Notes under the pieces: generated by a model
What the model saw: the letters and a program-made list of their open reading frames with translations, nothing else
Database searches by the model: none
What the model was told of the DNA's origin: nothing
Origin: Streptomyces aculeolatus
Lineage (GTDB): Bacteria; Actinomycetota; Actinomycetes; Streptomycetales; Streptomycetaceae
Direction of reading: 5' to 3'
Length of the DNA stretch: 64,000 nucleotides
Assembly (NCBI RefSeq): GCF_020400605.1
Contig: NZ_JAINRD010000020.1
Span: 1 to 64,000 of the forward strand
Part shown: positions 8,618 through 20,300 of the stretch, piece after piece
Layout of the letters: every line of letters begins with the position of its first letter
Numbering within the stretch: the first letter of the stretch is position 1
Translations under genes and position numbers: made by a program

Positions 8618-9817
8618 TCAGCCTGCGGCCACGGCCTTCTCCGCCGCACGTGCGAGCGGCGTGTGCAGCTCCGGCGGACTGACCCGCTCCACCCGCACCG
8701 ACTGCGCACCGACCCAGGTCGCCGCCTCCGCCAGCGCCGCCGCCGTGGGCTCCACGGCCTTCGCCGGCGTGACGCCGTTCGGCCGGTCGGCACCCAGCGT
8801 CACCTGGCGGGCCACGAGCGTGCTCCCCTCGCGGCCCGGGTCGACCCGGCCGACGAGCTGGCCGCCGGCGAGCACCGGCATGGCGAAATACCCGTGTATC
8901 CGCCGGGGCTTCGGCACGTACGCCTCCAGCCGGTGCGTCAGTCCGAAGATCCGCTCCGTGCGCGGGCGGTCCCAGATCAGGGAGTCGAACGGGGACAGCA
9001 GCGTCGTCCGGTGCCGTCCCCGCGGGGCGTCTGCCAGCGCTTCCGGGTCGGCCCACGCCTGCTTGCCCCAGCCCTCGACCTCCACCTCGACAAGGTCCGT
9101 GTCACCCACGACGGAGGCGACCTGCTCGCCCTTGAGGCGGTGATAATCAGCCAGGTCCGCGCGCGTGCCCACGCCGAGCGCCCGGCCCGTCTGGGCCACG
9201 AGCCGGCGCAGGCACTCCTCGTCCGCCAGGTCGTCGTGGAACAGGGCATCGGGCACGGCGCGTTCCGCCAGGTCGTACACCCGCTTCCAGCCGCGCCGGG
9301 CCGTGACGACCACCTCGCCGGCGTCGAGCAGCGTCTCCACCGCGATCTTCGTCTCCGACCAGTCCCACCACGGGCCGCCGTTCTTCGCCCCGCCCAGGTC
9401 CGTGGAGGTCAGCGGGCCGTCCGCACGCAGCCGGTCCAGGACGGCGGCGCGGGAGCCGGCCGGGTCCTGCAGACGGTGCCAGCGGTAGCCGCGGGCGCGG
9501 TGGTCCCGGCGGCGGAAGGCGAACAGCGGCCACTCCTCGATGGGCAGGACGCACGCGGCATGCGACCAGTACTCGAAGGCGGTCGTCCCCGACCAGTACG
9601 CCGACTCCACCGCCTCGCGGCCGATCGCGCCCAGGCGCGCGTACGGCACCAGCTCGTGCGACCGGGCGAGCACCGAGATCGTGTCCAACTGCACCGCGCC
9701 CAGCCGCCGCAGCACACCGCGGGCCCCGGCGCGGCGGTCGGGCGCACCGAGCAGCCCCTGGGCGCGCAGGGCGATACGGCGGGCGTCGTCGGCGGAGAGA
9801 GACACGTTCGTGGTCAT
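8618..9817 (-). CDS. Winged-helix DNA glycosylase family protein (YcaQ/AlkX-like)
   Basis: A 399-residue member of the winged-helix HTH_42 superfamily, which includes the Streptomyces AlkZ and E. coli YcaQ (AlkX) DNA glycosylases that unhook interstrand crosslinks or bulky adducts. Near residue 40 it has AVQLDTISVLARSHELVPYARLG. In this family the catalytic signature is Q-x-Q in AlkZ and Q-x-D in AlkX; here it reads QLD, which argues for the AlkX subgroup. The start was put at ATG 9817, where TACGCT lies 7 bases upstream and implies a leaderless message. It runs toward the response regulator. Function in repair is inferred from the family; some homologues are only annotated as DNA-binding proteins. 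Confidence 0.8.
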   Translation of the reverse strand: MTTNVSLSADDARRIALRAQGLLGAPDRRAGARGVLRRLGAVQLDTISVLARSHELVPYARLGAIGREAVESAYWSGTTAFEYWSHAACVLPIEEWPLFAFRRRDHRARGYRWHRLQDPAGSRAAVLDRLRADGPLTSTDLGGAKNGGPWWDWSETKIAVETLLDAGEVVVTARRGWKRVYDLAERAVPDALFHDDLADEECLRRLVAQTGRALGVGTRADLADYHRLKGEQVASVVGDTDLVEVEVEGWGKQAWADPEALADAPRGRHRTTLLSPFDSLIWDRPRTERIFGLTHRLEAYVPKPRRIHGYFAMPVLAGGQLVGRVDPGREGSTLVARQVTLGADRPNGVTPAKAVEPTAAALAEAATWVGAQSVRVERVSPPELHTPLARAAEKAVAAG

Positions 9818-9931
9818 GCCGGCGAGCGTAGAGCCTGCCTCTGACAACCCGGGCCCGCAGCCCCGCCCGCCTGCCTTCCCGGCCGCCTGCCTCCCTGGCG
9901 GTCCGCCTTCGCGCCGGTCGTCCGGCCCGGG

Positions 9932-10534
9932 TCAGCCCGCCGTGCCCGCCCTGTGTGCGGTACGGGCCTCGTACGGCACCTGCGGGGCGAGGCCCAGGTC
10001 CGACGGCAGCAGCGACGCGACCCACGCGTCCCGCCGCACGCCCCGGTGGACGAGCCGGGAGCGCAGCACGCCCTCCATCGTGAAGCCGGCCTTGCGCGCC
10101 ACCGACCGCGATCCCTCGTTGCCCACCTGGGCCAGCCACTCCAGCCGGTCCGCGCCCAGCTCCGTGAACGCCCACCGCGCCAGCGCCGCCACCGCCTCTC
10201 CCGCATACCCCTGCCCGCGGTGCCCCGGGGCGGTCCAGAAGCCGACCGAGCGGACGCGCTCCTCGGGCCCGGCCGTGCGGCCGACGCCGGCCGAGCCCAC
10301 CAGCGCACCGCTCTCCAGGTCGGTGAGGACCAGGTCGTACTGCCGGTCCTCGCGCCAGCCGGCGGGGATGATCTTCAATACGTACTCCTCGGCGTGCTCC
10401 CGCTCGTACGGCGAGGGGACCGGCAGCCAGCGCTGGATACCGGGGTCCTGGCAGGCGGCCAGGACGGCGTCGACGTCACCCGGCTCCGCGGGCCGCAGCA
10501 GCAGGCGGTCGGTGACCAGCGTGATCGGGTCCAT
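9932..10534 (-). CDS. GNAT-family N-acetyltransferase
   Basis: A 200-residue acetyltransferase of the RimJ/RimL type. It has the N-terminal VTDRLLLRP, the beta-strand region GALVGSAGV, the acetyl-CoA pyrophosphate loop HRGQGYAGEAV and NEGSRSVARKAGF near the end. RimJ/L relatives acetylate protein N-termini or small-molecule amines; the substrate cannot be read from sequence. The ATG at 10534 has GACAAT 7 bases upstream, so the message may be leaderless. It is a close tandem paralogue of the next gene (same TDRLLLRP start and same WTAPxxRxxGY core), and the 151-base gap between them leaves room for a separate promoter. Confidence 0.85.
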   Translation of the reverse strand: MDPITLVTDRLLLRPAEPGDVDAVLAACQDPGIQRWLPVPSPYEREHAEEYVLKIIPAGWREDRQYDLVLTDLESGALVGSAGVGRTAGPEERVRSVGFWTAPGHRGQGYAGEAVAALARWAFTELGADRLEWLAQVGNEGSRSVARKAGFTMEGVLRSRLVHRGVRRDAWVASLLPSDLGLAPQVPYEARTAHRAGTAG

Positions 10535-10685
10535 GGTGAAGATTGTCCGCTTCCCGGGCGGGCCGCGCCAGCAGCACAGTTGGACACCCCGTACGCCGTC
10601 GGACACTCACCGCGATGGCGCGGGCGGCCCCTGCGGCGGCCACGGCGCGGCCGGCCCGGGCCGGGCCCTTCCGTACGTACGGCGA

Positions 10686-11279
10686 TCAAGCCGCCGGCGG
10701 CGCCGGGAGATACGGCAGCCGCGACTCCAGCCCCGCGTCCGAGGGCAGCAGCGAGCCCACCCAGGCGTCCCGCCGCGTGCCGTGGTTGACGAACCACGAG
10801 CGCAGTGTGCCCTCCATCGTGAACCCCGCCCGCAGCGCGACCGCCCGCGACGCCTCGTTGCCGACTTCGGCGAACCACTCCACCCGGTCGATGCCCACCT
10901 CCGTGAACGCCCACCGCACGACGGCGTCCACCGCCTCCGCCGTGTACCCGCGCCGCCGCTGCTCCGGCGCCGTCCAGTACCCCAGCTCCGCGACGCGCTC
11001 CGCGTGCCGCGACGGCGTGAAGCCGACGAGTCCCATCGAGCCCACCAGCGACCCGCCGTCGCGGGTGAAGACGCCGAAGTTGTACATCGTGTCCTCGCGC
11101 CAGCCCGCCGGGCCGACCTTGAGGACGAAGTCCTCCGCGTGCGCGCGCCCGTACGGCGACGGCACGCGCGTCCAGCGCTGCACGTCGGGGTCCTGGCAGG
11201 CCGCCAGGACGGCGTCGATATCGCGGGCTTCCATGGGCCGCAGCAGCAGCCGGTCGGTATCCAGTGTGACGGGTTCCAT
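10686..11279 (-). CDS. GNAT-family N-acetyltransferase (tandem paralogue)
   Basis: A 197-residue RimJ/RimL-type acetyltransferase that aligns end to end with its neighbour at 9932-10534: TDRLLLRPMEARDIDAVLAA, then PSPYGRAHAEDFVLK, then WTAPEQRRRGYTAEAV (acetyl-CoA loop) and NEASRAVALRAGF. The pair looks like a local duplication that has diverged. The ATG at 11279 has GAGAAT 6 bases upstream, consistent with a leaderless start. It is transcribed away from secA. Substrate unknown. Confidence 0.85.
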   Translation of the reverse strand: MEPVTLDTDRLLLRPMEARDIDAVLAACQDPDVQRWTRVPSPYGRAHAEDFVLKVGPAGWREDTMYNFGVFTRDGGSLVGSMGLVGFTPSRHAERVAELGYWTAPEQRRRGYTAEAVDAVVRWAFTEVGIDRVEWFAEVGNEASRAVALRAGFTMEGTLRSWFVNHGTRRDAWVGSLLPSDAGLESRLPYLPAPPAA

Positions 11280-11403
11280 CCCGGGATTCTCCGCCCGCGC
11301 CCCCCGCCCCGCCACGGCTTTTCCGCCCCTCCGCCCCCGGCCGTGCACCCCCTTCGCGGCGGGCCGCGGGGGCCTTTGCGGCACTTTCCGCGGGGTTCCG
11401 CCG

Positions 11404-11432
11404 TTGACACGTACGGTGACGGCACCTAACGT
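11404..11432 (+). promoter_or_regulatory. Vegetative-type promoter for secA
   Basis: TTGACA at 11404-11409 and TAACGT at 11427-11432 are separated by 17 bases, a near-consensus housekeeping (HrdB-type) promoter. It would start transcription around 11439 and give secA a leader of roughly 145 bases that contains the hairpin listed separately. Confidence 0.6.
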
Positions 11433-11480
11433 CCCTGGGCTGGACCTCCCGGGGCGCCCGCGTCCTCGCATACGATGGCC

Positions 11481-11538
11481 GGTGCGGCCGTGGGCTCCGC
11501 GAGGCCCGAGAGGAGCCCCAGAGGACAGGGGCCGCACC
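11481..11538 (+). ncRNA. Two-tier hairpin in the secA leader
   Basis: GGTGCGGCC (11481-11489) pairs with GGCCGCACC (11530-11538), and within it GGGCTCC (11492-11498) pairs with GGAGCCC (11512-11518). All pairs are Watson-Crick. The element ends 48 bases before the secA GTG, in a region without coding signal. The structure is seen; a regulatory role is inference. Confidence 0.45.
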
Positions 11539-11585
11539 AGCGCACCCGACCGTGCCAGGCCCGACCGGCAAGGAGCCAGCCCAAA

Positions 11586-14429
<2,844 letters not shown>

Positions 14430-14451
14430 CGGCGTAGCGCGTTTTCCGTAC

Positions 14452-14528
14452 GGCGGGGCCGGTCCGGTGGGACCGGCCCCGCCGTCGTCGTCGCGGGTAC
14501 GGGTACGGGGGCGCCGGCCCCGTACCCG
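14452..14528 (+). terminator. Double-hairpin terminator after secA
   Basis: First stem: GGCGGGGCCGGTCC (14452-14465) with GGACCGGCCCCGCC (14470-14483), 14 perfect pairs with a GGTG loop. Second stem: CGGGTACGGGG (14500-14510) with CCCCGTACCCG (14518-14528). The pair lies between convergent secA and the Rv3235-like gene and may serve both. Confidence 0.75.
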
Positions 14529-14546
14529 TGCGGGCCCCGGCCGGCC

Positions 14547-15314
14547 TCAGGCCGGGTCGCGCTGCGGACTCGGGTCCATCTCGACCGCGGCGCAGCGCCA
14601 GCGGCGGTCCGGGCCCAGCTCCAGGCGGAAGGCCAGCGCCCGCAGCCGGTCGCCGACGGCGACGCGGGCGAACGCCTCGATGACGTCGGGCGCCGGGCGG
14701 CAGTAGCCGCACGCGCGCAGCTCCGGGCGCGGGCCGTCGCGCAGCGGCAGGTCGTCGGCGAAGGCGGCGAGTTGGTCGTAGGCGCCGCCCGCCGTGTGGC
14801 CCAGCAGCCAGTGCATCGGCCGCCGGCCGCTGAGCACGAGCAGCAGCCGTTCGGCGAACCACTCGTGCGGGCGCAGTTCCCCGGACGGGCGGCGTGCGGG
14901 CACGCGCGCGGGGCGGCGGGTGTCGCGCCGGTCCGGCGGGGCGGTACGGGCGCGCGGCCGGCGGCGCGGGCGGGCCGGGGCGCACCGGGGTTTCCCGGGC
15001 GCCGGCCGGTGCGCCGGGTCCGGGTCGTACGCGCCGCCGGGTGCCGGCTCCTCTGCCGGCTCCCGCGCCCCTTGGGGGACGGGGTCCGGCGGTGGTGCGC
15101 ACGCCGGTCCGGCCGCCGGTACGTACGGCACGTACGGCCGGTCCCGGGCCTCCTCGCGCGGTGTCCGGTGAGCCGGGCCGCCCGCGGTGCCGCGGTCCGG
15201 CCCGTGCCGGGCCCCCGTGCCGTCGCCGGAATGCTCCTCCGGCTGCGGCCCGCCGTCAGCGTCAGGCCCGTCCGTCGGCCGGCCGGCGCCCGGCCGGGTG
15301 TGTGTGGTCGTCAC
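14547..15314 (-). CDS. Rv3235-family conserved actinobacterial protein
   Basis: A 255-residue protein. Roughly the first 145 residues are Pro/Gly/Arg-rich and low in complexity. The C-terminal 110 residues carry the conserved part, with HEWFAERLLLVLSGRRPMHW, the TAGGAYDQLAAF segment, VGDRLRALAFRLEL and DRRWRCAAVEM. I recognise this as the family named after Mycobacterium tuberculosis Rv3235, commonly found beside secA in actinomycetes. No function is established. The GTG at 15314 has GGGGGTGA four bases upstream. It converges on secA. Confidence 0.75.
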   Translation of the reverse strand: MTTTHTRPGAGRPTDGPDADGGPQPEEHSGDGTGARHGPDRGTAGGPAHRTPREEARDRPYVPYVPAAGPACAPPPDPVPQGAREPAEEPAPGGAYDPDPAHRPAPGKPRCAPARPRRRPRARTAPPDRRDTRRPARVPARRPSGELRPHEWFAERLLLVLSGRRPMHWLLGHTAGGAYDQLAAFADDLPLRDGPRPELRACGYCRPAPDVIEAFARVAVGDRLRALAFRLELGPDRRWRCAAVEMDPSPQRDPA

Positions 15315-15543
15315 GCTGTCACCCCCGTGATGCGTGTGGTTCGCGATGCCCGAAGGTCTACCGGCGCCCCGCGCCGCCCGCAACGCCCCCCGCTCTTCCG
15401 CGGTCCCTCGTGGGAATTCACCCCTCCAGGTGACGCACCCCCTCCCGCGCCCGCCCGCGGGGCCCGTCGCGCCTGCCCGGGGCGTCGCAGCCGGTGCCGT
15501 CCTCCGCGCCCGGGCAACCCACTCGGACGGGGGACCGCCGCCG

Positions 15544-15549
15544 TATAGT
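15544..15549 (+). promoter_or_regulatory. -10 box TATAGT of a leaderless promoter
   Basis: TATAGT ends 6 bases before the ATG at 15556, which puts the expected transcription start on or next to the start codon. No Shine-Dalgarno sequence is present. The -35 region is not convincing. Confidence 0.5.
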
Positions 15550-15555
15550 TCGCCC

Positions 15556-16068
15556 ATGCGCGTGTACGTCCCCCTGACCCTGCCCGGCCTGGCGCGGGCG
15601 CACGAAGCCGGTGAGCTGGGCCCGGCGCCGCTGGCGGCCTATGCCGTGACGCCGGCGCTGCGCGAGTGGTACGTCTCGGACAACCTCGAAGAGCTGGAGT
15701 ACGCGGCCCTCACCCGCGCCGCCCAGGCGTCGCTGCGGCTGCTGGCGATCGCCCCCGCACCCGGTGCCCCGCCGCGCCGGGTCGTGGTCGCGGCGGAGCT
15801 GCCCGACGGCGCCGCGACCGCCGACCCCGATCGGGGGATGGACCCCGCCGCCATCGGCGAGGTGCGGGTCGCGGCGGCGGTGCCGCTGAGGCTGGCGGCG
15901 GCGGTGCACGTGGACGCGGACGACGCGGCGGCGGACGTCGCGGCGGCCGTGGCGGCGCTCGGCGCCGCGGACGCCGGGGACGACGACGCGCGGTTCACCG
16001 TCGACGGCGCGGAGGACCACGAACTGCTCTGGTACGGCGTACAGGAGATCGGGAACCTCGTCGGCTGA
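15556..16068 (+). CDS. DUF6912-type conserved actinobacterial protein
   Basis: A 170-residue acidic, Ala-rich protein beginning MRVYVPLTLPGLARAHEAGEL and containing AYAVTPALREWY near residue 30 and ELLWYGVQEIGNLV at the C-terminus. I recognise it as a small conserved family of actinomycetes (DUF6912) without known function; it is soluble, with no signal peptide or membrane helix. The start is fixed by TATAGT 6 bases upstream and the lack of an SD. It precedes the HAD hydrolase by 46 bases. Confidence 0.75.
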   Translation: MRVYVPLTLPGLARAHEAGELGPAPLAAYAVTPALREWYVSDNLEELEYAALTRAAQASLRLLAIAPAPGAPPRRVVVAAELPDGAATADPDRGMDPAAIGEVRVAAAVPLRLAAAVHVDADDAAADVAAAVAALGAADAGDDDARFTVDGAEDHELLWYGVQEIGNLVG

Positions 16069-16114
16069 CGAAAATCCCGGCCCGGTTGTCACACCGGCCG
16101 GTTACCTTTCTGGG

Positions 16115-16768
16115 GTGCGTACACACCTCGTCTGGGACTGGAACGGGACGCTCTTCCACGACATCCAGGCGGTGATCGAGGCGACCAACGCCTCCTTCAC
16201 CGAGCTGGGCCTGCCGCCGATCACGCTGGAGCGCTACCGCGAGCTGTACTGCGTCCCGGTGCCGCGGTTCTACGAGCGGCTGATGGGCCGGCTGCCGACC
16301 TCCGAGGAGTGGGAGGTCATGGACGAGGCGTTCCACCGGCACTACTGGGTGCGGGCCGAGGCGGCCGCTCTGGCGGAGGGTGCGGCGGAGCTGCTGGCGC
16401 AGCGGCGGGCCGCGGGGCAGACGCAGTCGCTGTGCTCCCTCGCGCCGCACGAGCAACTGCTGCCGATGGTGCGCTCGCACGGCATCGCGGACCACTTCGT
16501 CCGGATCGACGGCCGCACGGGCCCCTCCGACGGCGGCAAGGCGACGCACATGGTGCGGCACCTCGGCGCCCTCCAGGGCATAGACCCGTCCCGTACGGTC
16601 GTCATCGGGGACGCGGTGGACGACGCCACGGCCGCGCGGCACGCGGGTGTACGGGCCGTGCTGTACACCGGTGGTTCGCACAGCCGGGCGAGCCTGGAGG
16701 CGGCGGGCGTCCCGGTGGTGGACAGCCTGGCGGAGGCGGTCGCGGCGGCGGACGAGCTGGCGGCGTAG
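16115..16768 (+). CDS. HAD-superfamily hydrolase
   Basis: A 217-residue HAD phosphatase-like protein. Motif I is WDWNGTLF, in which the nucleophile Asp is followed at +2 by Asn rather than the usual Asp, and motif IV is VIGDAVDDATAARHAG. The helical cap lies between residues 15 and 90. HAD enzymes use the +2 Asp as general acid for phosphatases, so the Asn form may have altered or phosphonatase-like chemistry. The GTG at 16115 has TACCTT 6 bases upstream and no SD, so it is probably leaderless. Substrate unknown. Confidence 0.85.
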   Translation: MRTHLVWDWNGTLFHDIQAVIEATNASFTELGLPPITLERYRELYCVPVPRFYERLMGRLPTSEEWEVMDEAFHRHYWVRAEAAALAEGAAELLAQRRAAGQTQSLCSLAPHEQLLPMVRSHGIADHFVRIDGRTGPSDGGKATHMVRHLGALQGIDPSRTVVIGDAVDDATAARHAGVRAVLYTGGSHSRASLEAAGVPVVDSLAEAVAAADELAA

Positions 16769-17328
16769 GGGCGTGGCGGCGGGGCGAACCGGCGGCACAG
16801 TAGTGGCCGCCGGGCCCCTCCGGCACCCCCGGCCCCTACCCCCGCCGAGGTGACGTTCGCCACCTTGGGAGCACTCTCCCCAACCGGGTCATGCGGAAGG
16901 CTTTAGTCCAGGTGAAGGACGTTCCGCAGGGTGGAGAAGCTGTGCAGAACGTCAAAGAACGGGGGCTGTGTTTGTACACATTCGGCCGTGGACGCCGCCT
17001 GGCCCCAAGGGGATAGCCTGGTGGGCGTGATCAGCCCGATATCTCATTGGGGCGACGGAGGTGGGGCCCGCGGGGCCCCCACCGCGCTCGCCCCGGCGTC
17101 GGTCGGCGCCGGGGGCCCCGCCCGGGGGACGGCTGATCGGCGAAACCGGTGCCGCCGCCCGATGATGGCCGGAAGCGGACCGGTGCGCTTCCCGTTCCGG
17201 CACGATGCCGCACATGGCCCGGAGGCATCCGGGCCGCGGTGCCGTGCCCGCTCGTCAGCAAGGGCCGGGGAGGACTCCCGGCCCACAAGAACCGTCACGC
17301 AACGGCGCGCGACAGGAGCCTGAGGACC
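16769..17328 (+). other. 560-base regulatory gap upstream of the glutamate dehydrogenase
   Basis: No frame here has convincing codon bias. The stretch holds an imperfect hairpin GACGTTC (16918-16924) with GAACGTC (16947-16953), a possible promoter TGGACG (16989) and TAGCCT (17014), a strong stem around 17060-17083 (GGTGGGGCCC with GGGCCCCCACC), and a clean hairpin GGGCCGGG (17262-17269) with CCCGGCCC (17277-17284) about 45 bases before the ATG. If that promoter is used, the dehydrogenase message has a leader of about 300 bases rich in secondary structure. Confidence 0.5.
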
Positions 17329-20300
17329 ATGCAGATCAAGCTGGCTGAAGCCAAGAACGAGCTGCTCGCGCGCGCGGCGCGGGTGGACGGGACGGGTGAG
17401 GGGGGTTTGGCTCCCGACACCCTCGACGCGTACCTCCAGCGCTATTACCTGCATACCGCGCCCGAGGACCTGCTCGGCCGTGACCCGGTCGACGTCTTCG
17501 GCGCCGCGCTCTCCCACTACCGCCTGGCCCAGAACCGTCCGCAGGGCACCGCCAACGTGCGCGTGCACACGCCCACGGTCGAGGAGAACGGCTGGACGTC
17601 CAGCCACAGTGTCGTTGAGGTAGTAACTGACGATATGCCCTTTTTGGTGGATTCCGTCACTAATGAGTTGTCCCGTCAGGGACGCGGCATTCATCTGGTG
17701 ATCCACCCGCAGATCGTCGTCCGCCGGGACGTCACCGGACGGCTGCTGGAGGTGCTGGACGCCGGCCGCGACCCGAACGCCTCGCCGCCGTACGCCCGCG
17801 GCCTCGAAGACCTGCCGCACGACGCCGTCATCGAGTCCTGGATCCACGTCGAGATCGACCGCGAGTCCGACCGCCAGGACCTCAAGCAGATCACCGCCGA
17901 TCTGCTGCGGGTGCTGTCCGACGCGCGCGAGGCCGTCGAGGACTGGCAGAAGATGCGCGACTCCGCCCTGCGCATCGCCGACGACCTCGACGAGGAGCCG
18001 CTGCCGGACGACATGCCCACGCAGGAGGTGGAGGAGGCCCGGGAGCTGCTGCGCTGGCTCGCCGCCGACCACTTCACCTTCCTCGGGTACCGCGAGTACC
18101 GCCTGACGGTCAACAGCGACGGCGAGGAGCTGACCGCCGTCCCCGGCACCGGCCTCGGCATCCTGCGCGCCGACCCGTCGCACGCCGCGTACGGCAAGGA
18201 CGACGGCAGGCCGCAGCCCGCCTCCGAGTCCTTCCACCGGCTGCCCGCCGACGTCCGCGCCAAGGCCCGCGAGCACCGCATGCTGGTGCTCACCAAGGCC
18301 AACAGCCGCGCCACCGTGCACCGCCCGGCCTACCTCGACTACGTCGGCGTCAAGAAGTTCGACCCCGAGGGCAACGTCATCGGGGAGCGGCGCTTCCTCG
18401 GCCTGTTCTCCTCCGCCGCGTACACCGAGTCCGTACGCCGCGTGCCCGTCGTCCGCCGCAAGGTCGCCGAGGTCCTCAGCCGCGCGGGCTTCACGCCCAA
18501 CAGCCACGACGGCCGCGACCTGCTGCAGATCCTGGAGACCTACCCGCGCGACGAGCTGTTCCAGATCCCCGTCGCGGAGCTGCAGTCCATCGTCATCAGC
18601 GTGCTGTACCTCCAGGAGCGCCGCCGGCTGCGGCTCTTCCTCCGGCAGGAGGAGTACGGGCGCTACTATTCGGCGCTCGTCTACCTGCCGCGCGACCGCT
18701 ACACCACGTCCGTGCGGCTGCGGCTCGTCGAGATCCTCAAGGAGGAGCTGGGCGGCACCGCCGTCGACTTCACCGCCTGGAACACCGAGTCGGTCCTGTC
18801 CCGGCTGCACTTCGTCGTCCGCGTCGACCCCGGCACCGGGCTGCGCGAGCTGACCGAGACCGACGTCCATCGCATCGAGAACCGCCTCGCCGACGCCTCC
18901 CGCTCCTGGAACGACGGCTTCACCGAGGCGCTCGTCGCCGAGTTCGGCGAGGAGCGCGCCGCCGAGCTGGCCCACCGATACGCCGGCGCCTTCCCCGAGG
19001 GCTACAAGGAGGACTTCCCGCCCCGCGCGGCCGTCTCGGACCTCCAGCACTTCGAGAAGCTCAGCGAGCGGAGCGGCGCCGACAAGTTCGCCCTCAGCCT
19101 GTACGAGCCGGTGGGCGCCGCGCCCAACGAGCGCCGGCTGAAGGTGTACGGGGCGGGCGCGCCGTTCTCGCTGACCCGGGTGCTGCCCGTGCTGCACAAC
19201 CTCGGCGTCGAGGTCACCGAGGAGCGGCCGTACCTGCTGCGCTGCAACGGCGGCGGCACGGACTCCTGGGTCTCCGACTTCGGGCTGCAGTTCCCGCCGT
19301 CGCAGAACGGCGGCGGCCTGGAGGTCGGCGAGGACGCGCGCGAGCGCTTCCAGGAGACCTTCGCCGCGGTGTGGAACGGCGAGGCGGAGGACGACGGGCT
19401 CAACGCCCTGGTGCCCGTCGCCGGGCTGACCTGGCGGCAGGCGATGGTGCTGCGCGCGTACGCCCGCTATCTGCGCCAGGCCGGCTCGAAGTTCACCCCG
19501 GCGTACATGGAGGACACCCTCCGCACCAACGTGCACACCACCCGGCTGCTGGTCAGCCTCTTCGAGGCGCGTATGGCGCCGGAGCGGCAGCACGCCGGGC
19601 GGGAGCTGACGGACGGCATCCTGGAGGAGCTGAACGGCGCGCTGGACCAGGTGGCCTCCCTCGACGAGGACCGCATCCTGCGCTCGTTCCTCACCGCCAT
19701 CCAGGCCACGCTGCGCACCAACTACTTCCAGCACGACGACGACGGCAGCTGGCACTCCTACCTGTCGCTGAAGCTCGACCCGCAGGCCATCCCCGGACTG
19801 CCCGAGCCGCGCCCGGAGTACGAGATCTGGGTGTACTCGCCGCGCGTCGAGGGCGTGCACCTGCGCTTCGGCAAGGTCGCGCGCGGCGGGCTGCGCTGGT
19901 CCGACCGGCGCGAGGACTTCCGCACGGAGATCCTGGGCCTGGTCAAGGCGCAGGAGGTGAAGAACACCGTCATCGTCCCGGCCGGCGCCAAGGGCGGCTT
20001 CGTCGGCAAGCGGCTGCCGGACCCGTCGGCGGACCGCGACGCCTGGCTGGCCGAGGGCATCGCCTGCTACAAGACGTTCATCTACGGCCTCCTCGACATC
20101 ACCGACAACCTCGTCGGCGGCGAGGTCGTGCACCCCAAGAACGTCGTACGGCACGACGAGGACGACACGTACCTGGTGGTCGCCGCCGACAAGGGCACCG
20201 CGACCTTCTCCGACATCGCCAACGAGGTCGCCGTCTCGTACGACTTCTGGCTGGGCGACGCCTTCGCCTCCGGCGGCTCCGCCGGATACGACCACAAGGG

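Noticed and set aside
16931..17323. 130-codon open frame upstream of gdh
   Set aside because: No codon bias, spans the predicted promoter and hairpins, and resembles no family I know.
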